Shown here one piece after another: positions 6,233 through 11,074 of a stretch of 11,133 nt of DNA. This DNA is from Actinomycetota bacterium (GTDB lineage Bacteria; Actinomycetota; Actinomycetes; Actinomycetales; Cellulomonadaceae): assembly GCA_018898235.1 (NCBI GenBank), contig JAHIJU010000195.1, positions 1 to 11,133 of the forward strand, in the 5' to 3' direction. The notes beneath the pieces are model-generated. The model had not been told where the DNA came from. It made no database searches and saw only the letters and a list, made by a program, of their open reading frames with translations. Each line of letters starts with the position of its first letter. The stretch's first letter is position 1. Made by a program: the position numbers and the translations under genes.

Positions 6233-7408
6233 TCAGTAGCGCGGCAGCGTCGGATCGACCTGGTCGATCCAGGCCAGCACGCCGCCCTCGAGGTGGCGGA
6301 CGTCGGTCCGTCCGGCTGCGTGCACCGCCGCCAGTGCCTGCGCCGAGCGCTGTCCCGATCGGCAGTACAGGACGACCGGGACGTCGTCGCGCAGCTGACC
6401 CACGGCGCGCCCGTCGAGCAGGGCGGCCAACGGGATCAGCCGGGACCCGGGGATCGCGACCAGGGCGTGCTCGCCGACCTCCCGGACGTCGACGAGGTCG
6501 ACGCGGGTGCCGCGGGCGAGCAGCTCGGACAGCTCGGGCGCCGTCACGACGTCGCGGCTGTCGGGCAGCGGCCCACCGAGCGGGACCTCACAGGTCTCCA
6601 GGTCGCCGAGCGTGTCGACCGCGGGCGCGGTCGGGTCGGGCGCGACCGGCACCTCACGCCACTGACCGGCCAGGGCGTCGAGCACGAGCACCCGGCCGAG
6701 GGCGGGGGTGCCCACGCCGGTGATCAGCTTGACGGCCTCGGTCGCCATGGCCGAGCCGACGGACCCGCAGACCATGCCCAGCACGCCGGCGACGGCGCAC
6801 GACGGGACGGAGCCGGCCGGCGGCGGGGTCGGGAACACGTCGCGCAACGTGATACCCGGGCCCAGCTCGGGTGGGGGATCGGACCAGAACGCACTCACCT
6901 GTCCGTCGAACCCCAGCACCGAGCCCCACACGTGCGGGCGACCCGTGAGCCGGCAGGCATCGGACACCAGGTACCGGGTGGGGAAGTTGTCGGCACCGTC
7001 GACGACGAGGTCGAAACGGCCTATGAGGTCCACGGCGTTGTCCGCGACCAGCCGGAACGGATAGGTCTCGACCCGCACCAGGGGGTTGATCCGCGCGATG
7101 GACTCGCGGGCCGAGTCCGTCTTCGGCCGGCCGACGTCGTCGACACCGTGCACGGTCTGGCGCTGCAGGTTCGAGGCATCGACCACGTCGTCGTCGACGA
7201 CTCCGATGGTGCCGACCCCGGCCGCCGCCAGGTAGGTGAGCACGGGCGATCCCAGACCGCCGGCGCCGACCACCAGGACCCGGGACGCGCCCAGCCGACG
7301 CTGGGCCGGTGCGCCGAACCCCGCGAGCAGCAGGTGACGGGCGTAGCGGGCGGTCGCCGCGGCGCCGAGCTCGGGGCCCGGGTCGACCAGCGGGAAGCGG
7401 CCGGTCAC
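6233..7408 (-). CDS. moeZ: MoeZ-type sulfur-carrier adenylyltransferase/sulfurtransferase (ThiF domain plus rhodanese)
   Basis: A 391-residue two-domain protein. The N-terminal ThiF/MoeB domain has the ATP loop GAGGLGSP (48-55), the SNLQRQ motif (79-84), DGADNFPTR (137-145) and a PSCAVAGVLG stretch with C204. The C-terminal rhodanese domain carries the active-site loop CRSGQR with C349. In this family the enzyme adenylylates the MoaD C-terminus and passes persulfide sulfur to it; actinobacterial homologues can serve other sulfur carriers too. The CxxC zinc pairs of E. coli MoeB are absent, as I recall for mycobacterial MoeZ. GTG 7408 is the only in-frame start before a stop. It overlaps the stop of a 14-codon leader ORF (GTGA), pointing to coupled translation. 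Confidence 0.94.
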   Translation of the reverse strand: MTGRFPLVDPGPELGAAATARYARHLLLAGFGAPAQRRLGASRVLVVGAGGLGSPVLTYLAAAGVGTIGVVDDDVVDASNLQRQTVHGVDDVGRPKTDSARESIARINPLVRVETYPFRLVADNAVDLIGRFDLVVDGADNFPTRYLVSDACRLTGRPHVWGSVLGFDGQVSAFWSDPPPELGPGITLRDVFPTPPPAGSVPSCAVAGVLGMVCGSVGSAMATEAVKLITGVGTPALGRVLVLDALAGQWREVPVAPDPTAPAVDTLGDLETCEVPLGGPLPDSRDVVTAPELSELLARGTRVDLVDVREVGEHALVAIPGSRLIPLAALLDGRAVGQLRDDVPVVLYCRSGQRSAQALAAVHAAGRTDVRHLEGGVLAWIDQVDPTLPRY

Positions 7409-7449
7409 GGACGTCCGGCGCGGAGCGCGGGGGACTGGGGGTCGGTCAT
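7405..7449 (-). CDS. Short leader ORF (14 residues) upstream of moeZ
   Basis: A small ORF reading MTDPQSPALRAGRP starts at ATG 7449. Its TGA overlaps the moeZ GTG as GTGA. The ATG is preceded by TAGGCT plus exactly six bases, the same leaderless arrangement seen before moaA, mogA and arsR. The moeZ GTG has only a weak ribosome site of its own, so ribosomes ending the leader may restart on moeZ. The peptide resembles nothing I know. It could instead be a chance ORF, or the sign of a frameshift joining it to moeZ, though moeZ already has a normal family N-terminus. Confidence 0.45.
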   Translation of the reverse strand: MTDPQSPALRAGRP

Positions 7450-7455
7450 CTGCTC

Positions 7456-7461
7456 AGCCTA
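7456..7461 (-). promoter_or_regulatory. Candidate -10 box of the moeZ transcript
   Basis: On the minus strand TAGGCT is followed by GAGCAG and then ATG 7449 of the leader ORF. The box and spacing match a leaderless promoter. No clear -35 element is seen. Confidence 0.5.
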
Positions 7462-7505
7462 GGCCGGTGCAGCGGGGCGCCCCGGGACCGGAGGCCTGCC
7501 GCCGG

Positions 7506-7511
7506 TAGCCT
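7506..7511 (+). promoter_or_regulatory. Candidate -10 box of the mobA promoter
   Basis: TAGCCT fits TANNNT and lies 24 bases before the mobA ATG. Transcription would start near 7518, leaving a leader of under 20 bases that contains the GGAGG site. It is divergent from, and about 45 bases away from, the moeZ -10 box. Confidence 0.4.
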
Positions 7512-7526
7512 GTGCCCGGTCCGGGT

Positions 7527-7531
7527 GGAGG
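7527..7531 (+). promoter_or_regulatory. Ribosome binding site fixing the mobA start
   Basis: GGAGG lies four bases before ATG 7536. It argues for that ATG over an upstream in-frame GTG at 7512, which would sit directly against the -10 box. Confidence 0.65.
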
Positions 7532-7535
7532 CGCG

Positions 7536-8147
7536 ATGATCGAGCACGACCTGCTGGTGCTGGCGGGCGGCCGTGCCCGCCGGCTGGGTGGGGTCAGCAA
7601 GGCCGATGTCGTCGTGGCGGGTCGCGCGTTGCTGGACCGGGTGCTCGACGGGGCCGGTGCGGCCCGCCGGGTCGTGGTCGTCGGCCCGGCCGACCTCGTG
7701 CGCGACGGCGTCACCGTGGTCCAGGAGGACCCGCCGTTCGGTGGTCCCGTCGCGGGCATCGAGGCGGGGTTCGCGGCGCTGGGCGCGGCCGGCGACGTGC
7801 CCGTGGTGCTGCTCGCATGCGATGTGCCCCGGGCTGCGCAGGCGGTCCCGCTGCTGCTGGCGGCGCTGGTCGCGGACCCGGCGGCGGACGCCGCCCACAT
7901 GGTCGACCGCGAGGGGAGGGCGCAGCTGCTGGTCGGTGCCTGCCGACGTGCCGCGCTGCGTTCCGCGCTCGCCCTGGCCGCTGACGAGGTGCGCGGCATG
8001 TCCGTGCGCGCGCTGGTCGGCGGGTGGCGTCAGATCGCGGTCGTCGATCCCGGCGGCCTTGCGGAGGACGTCGACACGTGGGCCGCCGCGCAGGAGGTCT
8101 CGCGCCGTCTCACGGCCGAGGAGGCGCCCCACCGTCCGGTCGACTGA
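7536..8147 (+). CDS. mobA: Molybdenum cofactor guanylyltransferase MobA
   Basis: A 203-residue nucleotidyltransferase-fold protein that joins GMP from GTP to the molybdenum cofactor, giving the guanine dinucleotide form used by DMSO-reductase-family enzymes. The N-terminus has the signature LAGGRARRLGGVSKAD (9-24), with K22 in the place of the conserved GTP-contacting lysine. The motif EDPPFGGPVAGI (64-75) and the metal-binding-type ACDVP with D96 follow. The usual LAGGxxxRMG is slightly altered (an L replaces the M), which is common. The protein lacks the C-terminal DUF6457 domain that many actinobacterial homologues carry; that domain is encoded separately at 2858-3121. CTP-using MocA or another nucleotidyltransferase is an alternative, but the client enzyme nearby favours MobA. 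Confidence 0.88.
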   Translation: MIEHDLLVLAGGRARRLGGVSKADVVVAGRALLDRVLDGAGAARRVVVVGPADLVRDGVTVVQEDPPFGGPVAGIEAGFAALGAAGDVPVVLLACDVPRAAQAVPLLLAALVADPAADAAHMVDREGRAQLLVGACRRAALRSALALAADEVRGMSVRALVGGWRQIAVVDPGGLAEDVDTWAAAQEVSRRLTAEEAPHRPVD

Positions 8148-8172
8148 GCGGACCGAGGGGAGCGGGCGTTGC

Positions 8173-8195
8173 GGCCCGGGTCACAGGCCCGGGTC
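8173..8195. terminator. Possible bidirectional terminator hairpin between mobA and moaE
   Basis: The two CCCGGG cores (8175-8180 and 8188-8193) can pair. The stem extends by a G-U and a G-C pair below and a G-U pair above, leaving a loop of five bases. The stem is strong and suits both strands, and its place between converging genes fits a terminator. There is no T-run on either side, so classic intrinsic termination is unproven; actinobacterial terminators often lack one. Confidence 0.4.
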
Positions 8196-8198
8196 ACA
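8173..8198. repeat. Exact 13-bp tandem duplication
   Basis: The unit GGCCCGGGTCACA occurs twice in immediate succession (8173-8185 and 8186-8198). The second copy supplies the moaE stop codon (TGA, 8196-8194 on the minus strand) and the first copy holds an out-of-frame duplicate of it. Each unit contains the palindrome CCCGGG. The repeat lies between the convergent ends of mobA and moaE. Confidence 0.9.
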
Positions 8199-8622
8199 GT
8201 CCGATCCACAGTGCCGAGCCGTCCGCCAGCAGCTCCCGCTTCCACACGGGCAGCTCGGCCTTCACCTGTTCGACCAGGTCGGCGCACACCTCGAAGGCGA
8301 GCCGGCGGTGAGCCGTGGACACGGCGGCGACGATCGCCGTCTCGCCGACCGGCAGGGTGCCGATCCGGTGGCTCACCGCGACGGCGATCACCCCGGGTCG
8401 GGCTGCCGCCTCGTGGGCGAGCCGGTCGAGCACGGCTGCCGCGTCGGGGTGCGCGGAGTACTCGAGCCCGGTCACCGTCCCGGTGACCGACGGGTCGTGG
8501 TCCCGCACCCGGCCGACGAACGTGGCGACCGCCCCCGCGGCCGGGCTCGCGACGGCGTCGAGGTGGTCGTCCACCCGCAACGGCCCGTCCGAGATCTCGC
8601 TGTGCACCGCGGGCCCGGTCAA
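8194..8622 (-). CDS. moaE: Molybdopterin synthase catalytic subunit MoaE
   Basis: A 142-residue protein, about the length of E. coli MoaE (150). It binds MoaD's C-terminal tail and converts cyclic pyranopterin monophosphate to molybdopterin. Motifs include GAVATFVGRVRDHD (30-43), GLEYSAH (52-58), HRIGTLPVGE (85-94), STAHRRLAF (102-110) and the active-site lysines K121 and K128 in VKAELPVWKRE. The start is TTG 8622, which overlaps the mogA stop as TTGA and has GGGAG (8629-8633) six bases upstream. A downstream GTG at 8607 lacks a ribosome site. It is cotranscribed with mogA, while its partner moaD is 5 kb away on the same strand. Confidence 0.94.
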   Translation of the reverse strand: MTGPAVHSEISDGPLRVDDHLDAVASPAAGAVATFVGRVRDHDPSVTGTVTGLEYSAHPDAAAVLDRLAHEAAARPGVIAVAVSHRIGTLPVGETAIVAAVSTAHRRLAFEVCADLVEQVKAELPVWKRELLADGSALWIGL

Positions 8623-9143
8623 TGGTCGCTCCCGTCGAGCTGGTCGAGCAGGTGGCCGAGCACGGGGAGCAACACGTCGAGCGACTGCTCGACGGCCGCG
8701 GGGCTGCCCGGAAGGTTGACCACGACGGCGCCCTCGACGGTGGTCCCGGCCAGCCCGCGACCGAGCACCGCGGCGCGGTTGTGGTCGGCGCCGTGGCGAC
8801 GGAGCGCCTCGGCCAGGCCGGGCAGCTCGCGGTGCAGCACCGGCCGCGTCCCCTCCGGGGTGAGGTCGCGGGGCCCGATGCCGGTACCGCCCGAGGTCAG
8901 CACCACCCGGGCGCCCGCCTGCACGGCTGCGCCGATCGCTGCGGTCACGGGTCCGGTGCCGTCCGGCACGACGACCGGGTCGCCCACGTGGTAGCCGGCT
9001 GCGCGCAGGCGCCGCACGGCGGCCGGTCCGGAGGCGTCGGTCCGTTCACCGCGTGCCGAACGGTCGGAGACGGTGATCACGCTCGCCGTCCTCGGTCGTT
9101 CCTCGGGCGTCGGGTGGTGCGGGGGATGGTCGTGGCCGGTCAC
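8619..9143 (-). CDS. mogA: Molybdopterin adenylyltransferase MogA/MoaB family
   Basis: A 174-residue MoCF-domain protein that activates molybdopterin with ATP, giving the adenylylated form used by MoeA. The core begins ASVITVSDRSARGERTD (about 20-36). The nucleotide and pterin site SGGTGIGPRDLTPEGT is at 84-99, and LPGSP at 144-148. Before the core is a polar, histidine-rich extension (H4, H6, H9, H10, in HDHPPHH), and the protein ends in DGSDH. The start is GTG 9143, preceded by TACCGT plus exactly six bases, so the message may be leaderless; no ribosome site is seen. It overlaps moaE (TTGA). MogA and MoaB names are used interchangeably for such proteins in actinobacteria. Confidence 0.93.
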   Translation of the reverse strand: MTGHDHPPHHPTPEERPRTASVITVSDRSARGERTDASGPAAVRRLRAAGYHVGDPVVVPDGTGPVTAAIGAAVQAGARVVLTSGGTGIGPRDLTPEGTRPVLHRELPGLAEALRRHGADHNRAAVLGRGLAGTTVEGAVVVNLPGSPAAVEQSLDVLLPVLGHLLDQLDGSDH

Positions 9144-9149
9144 CCGTCA

Positions 9150-9155
9150 ACGGTA
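9150..9155 (-). promoter_or_regulatory. Candidate -10 box of a leaderless mogA-moaE promoter
   Basis: On the minus strand TACCGT, then TGACGG, then the mogA GTG. The six-base spacing equals that before moaA, arsR and the moeZ leader. The rest of the 67-base gap between arsR and mogA shows no hairpin or other feature that I can see. Confidence 0.5.
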
Positions 9156-9210
9156 CGGGCCGCGGACCTGTGCTGGGCCGACGACGCGTCGGGCGACGAC
9201 GACCAGCTCG

Positions 9211-9549
9211 TCAACGACCGGGGAGGGCGGCGGCGAGGCGGTCCAGTGCGCCGTCGGCGAGCGAGTAGTCGATCCAGCGCCCCCGCCGACTGGTGGTCAC
9301 CAGCCCGGCGTCGCGCAGCACCTTGAGGTGATAGCTCAGCAGGTTCGCCGCGATCGGGAGGTGCTCCTGCAGGTTGCAGACGCAGGCCTGGCTCTCGGCC
9401 AGGCGCTGCAGCACGGTCCAGCGGATCGGGTCGGCGACCGCCGCCAGCAACGACACCGACGCGTTCACGGCTGAGGGCGCGTCCACGGTCGGGCCCGACC
9501 CGCTCGTCAGGACGAGCGGGTCCGTGCGGGTCATCGTCGGATCAGCCAC
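9211..9549 (-). CDS. ArsR/SmtB-family winged-helix metal-responsive repressor
   Basis: A 112-residue DNA-binding repressor of the ArsR/SmtB group. A long flexible N-terminus (about 30 residues) precedes the winged helix. The metal-site motif ACVCNLQEHL has C56 and C58 in the position of the ELCVCDL arsenite site of classical ArsR. The recognition helix and wing follow as LLSYHLKVLRDAGLV and RRGRWIDYSL. I chose GTG 9549 because TACACT lies exactly six bases upstream, a leaderless arrangement. Longer in-frame starts (GTG 9597 and 9567) would place the -10 box inside the gene; ATG 9534 is shorter. It is divergent from the permease and probably represses both, with release by As(III), Sb(III) or another thiol-binding metal. 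The inducer cannot be settled from sequence. Confidence 0.9.
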   Translation of the reverse strand: MADPTMTRTDPLVLTSGSGPTVDAPSAVNASVSLLAAVADPIRWTVLQRLAESQACVCNLQEHLPIAANLLSYHLKVLRDAGLVTTSRRGRWIDYSLADGALDRLAAALPGR

Positions 9550-9555
9550 TCTTGA

Positions 9556-9561
9556 AGTGTA
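9556..9561 (-). promoter_or_regulatory. Candidate -10 box of a leaderless arsR promoter
   Basis: On the minus strand TACACT is followed by TCAAGA and the GTG at 9549. A TTCAA element overlaps the spacer, and an imperfect inverted repeat (CACT...AGTG, plus-strand 9547-9559) covers the presumed start site. Repressor binding here would block its own transcription. Confidence 0.5.
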
Positions 9562-9619
9562 GGTCACGGCGAGCCTCGTTTCGGTCCTCCGTCCCACGCT
9601 GGCCGCGACCCTCGGCTGC

Positions 9620-9625
9620 TACGGT
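9620..9625 (+). promoter_or_regulatory. Candidate -10 box of the permease promoter
   Basis: TACGGT fits TANNNT. Transcription would start near 9632, inside a cluster of TTCAAC/GTTGAA half-sites, as expected for a repressor-controlled promoter. No clear -35 hexamer is seen. Confidence 0.4.
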
Positions 9626-9655
9626 TCAACCGTGGCTGAATCAACGCGAGTTGAA
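9625..9655. promoter_or_regulatory. Probable ArsR-family operator cluster
   Basis: Two adjacent inverted repeats lie end to end. The first (9625-9640) is TTCA-a-CC-gt-GG-c-TGAA, with six of seven arm positions paired. The second (9641-9654) is TCAAC-gcga-GTTGA, with perfect five-base arms. The outer TTCAAC (9625-9630) and GTTGAA (9650-9655) also form a perfect six-base pair of arms. The cluster follows the permease -10 box directly and would cover its start site. AT-rich TTCAA/TTGAA elements in so GC-rich a genome are typical of ArsR-family operators. Confidence 0.6.
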
Positions 9656-9682
9656 ATGACGCGGAGCGGGGGTCTGCGGTGA
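9656..9682 (+). CDS. Possible 8-codon leader ORF before the permease
   Basis: ATG 9656 opens MTRSGGLR, and its TGA overlaps the permease GTG as GTGA. No ribosome site or leaderless box precedes this ATG, so the case is weaker than for the moeZ leader. An ORF this short can easily arise by chance. Confidence 0.2.
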   Translation: MTRSGGLR

Positions 9683-10734
9683 GCGTGGGCGAGCTGCTGC
9701 GCGCCAGGACCCCCGTGGGGCGCTGGGTCGGCCTGGGTGCGGCGGCCGTGGTGTGGTTCGCGCTCTACCAGGTGAACCTGCCGTTCTGGGACTGGGCGCT
9801 CTACCGGGTGCTGGGCTTCGACGCGGGTACCCAGCTGGGCTCAGGGGTGCACTTCTTCTTCTACGACTCGGTCAAGATCGTCCTGCTGCTGGTCGGGATC
9901 ATCTTCGCCGTCACGGTGCTGCGGTCGTTCATGAGCGTGGAGCGGACCCGGGCGCTGCTCGGCGGCAAACGTGAGGGCGTGGGCAACGTCATGGCCGCCG
10001 GCCTGGGCGTCGTCACGCCGTTCTGCTCGTGCTCAGCGGTCCCTGCGTTCATCGGCTTCGTCGCCGCCGGGGTTCCGCTCGGCGTCACGATGAGCTTCCT
10101 GATCGCCAGCCCGCTGGTCAACGAGGTCGCCATCGCGCTGCTGTTCGGGATGTTCGGGATCGGTCCCACGCTCATGTACATCGGCGCCGGGTTGGTCATC
10201 GCCATCGTCGCCGGGTTCACGATGGGTCGCCTCAGGCTCGAGCGGTGGGTCGAACCATTCGTGTTCGAGACCCGCCTGGGCGGGCAGCTCATCGACTCCA
10301 CCGTCGGCCTCACGTGGGACGACCGGATCCAGATGGGCGTGGAGGAGGTCGCCTCGATCCTGCGCAAGATCTGGCCGTACCTGCTCGTCGGCATCGGGCT
10401 GGGCGCCGCGATCCACGGCTGGGCTCCGGCCGACTTCTTCGCCCGGTACGCCGGGGCCGGCAACCCGTTCGCGGTGCTCATCGCGGTCGGGATCGGCATC
10501 CCGCTCTACTCCAACGCGGCGGGCATCATGCCGCTGGTCCAGGCGCTGCACGACAAGGGCCTGCCGATGGGCACCTTGCTGGCGTTCATGATGGCCGTCG
10601 TGGCCCTGAGCCTGCCGGAGATGATCCTGCTGCGCCGCGTCCTCAAACCCCCGCTGATCGCCACGTTCATCGCCGTGACCGGCGCCGGCATCGTCGCCGT
10701 CGGCTACCTGTTCAACGCCGTCATCCCCGTCTGA
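9679..10734 (+). CDS. ArsP/DUF318-family permease
   Basis: A 351-residue integral membrane protein with about eight to ten hydrophobic segments, beginning VGLGAAAVVWFALYQV near residue 17. The family signature VTPFCSCSAVPAFIGFVAAGVPLG is at about 112-135, with C116 and C118. A second conserved half-site, GIPLYSNAAGIMPL, lies near 273-286, fitting an inverted two-half architecture. A soluble loop (about residues 185-230) separates the halves. ArsP members export trivalent organoarsenicals; others in the family have unknown substrates, so I do not assign ArsP outright. The start is GTG 9679, with GGGGG six bases upstream. It is divergent from arsR and followed after 39 bases by a CxxC redox protein, a pairing I recall as common for this family. 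Confidence 0.88.
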   Translation: MSVGELLRARTPVGRWVGLGAAAVVWFALYQVNLPFWDWALYRVLGFDAGTQLGSGVHFFFYDSVKIVLLLVGIIFAVTVLRSFMSVERTRALLGGKREGVGNVMAAGLGVVTPFCSCSAVPAFIGFVAAGVPLGVTMSFLIASPLVNEVAIALLFGMFGIGPTLMYIGAGLVIAIVAGFTMGRLRLERWVEPFVFETRLGGQLIDSTVGLTWDDRIQMGVEEVASILRKIWPYLLVGIGLGAAIHGWAPADFFARYAGAGNPFAVLIAVGIGIPLYSNAAGIMPLVQALHDKGLPMGTLLAFMMAVVALSLPEMILLRRVLKPPLIATFIAVTGAGIVAVGYLFNAVIPV

Positions 10735-10760
10735 CCCGCAGCACTCCACGACACACCACG

Positions 10761-10766
10761 AAGGAG
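10761..10766 (+). promoter_or_regulatory. Strong ribosome binding site of the thioredoxin-like gene
   Basis: AAGGAG lies seven bases before ATG 10774, the strongest ribosome site in the window. It suggests the small redox protein is made in larger amounts than the permease before it. Confidence 0.65.
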
Positions 10767-10773
10767 AACCACC

Positions 10774-11019
10774 ATGATCATCAAGATCCTCGGCCCCGGC
10801 TGCGCCAACTGCGCCAACCTGGAGAAGGCCGCCCGAGAGGCCGCTGCCGGCCTCGGTATCGACCCGACCTTCGAGAAGGTCACCGACTACGGTGCGATCG
10901 CCGGCTACGGCGTCATGCACACGCCGGCCCTGGTCGTCGACGAGAACCTCGTGCTCTCCGGCCGGGTGCCGACCGCGACCCAGGTGCGCGAGATCCTTGC
11001 CCCGCTGGTGGTCGGCTGA
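10774..11019 (+). CDS. Small thioredoxin-like redox-active disulfide protein
   Basis: An 81-residue minimal thioredoxin/glutaredoxin-fold protein of the 'redox-active disulfide protein 2' type. The redox pair is C10-A-N-C13 in GPGCANCANLE at the end of the first strand. The cis-proline segment appears as VMHTPALVVDENLVLSGRVP. No signal peptide or membrane segment is seen, so it is cytoplasmic. It lies 39 bases behind the permease with a strong ribosome site and no terminator between, so the two are probably one operon under the ArsR-type repressor. It might reduce or hold a thiol-binding metalloid for the permease, or reduce the permease's CSC motif. Both ideas are inference from gene order. 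Confidence 0.88.
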   Translation: MIIKILGPGCANCANLEKAAREAAAGLGIDPTFEKVTDYGAIAGYGVMHTPALVVDENLVLSGRVPTATQVREILAPLVVG

Positions 11020-11074
11020 CGGCCTGCCGCCACGCCAGCCCCGATCCGGTCCCCCCTGAGAGCAGAGTCTTCCC

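Noticed and set aside
6293..7462. Plus-strand open frame opposite moeZ
   Set aside because: It is a Gly/Arg/Asp-rich shadow with no recognisable domain.
9550..9597. Longer arsR start at GTG 9597 or 9567
   Set aside because: These starts would place the -10-like box and the TTCAA element inside the coding region and have no ribosome site. The added residues are not typical of the family.
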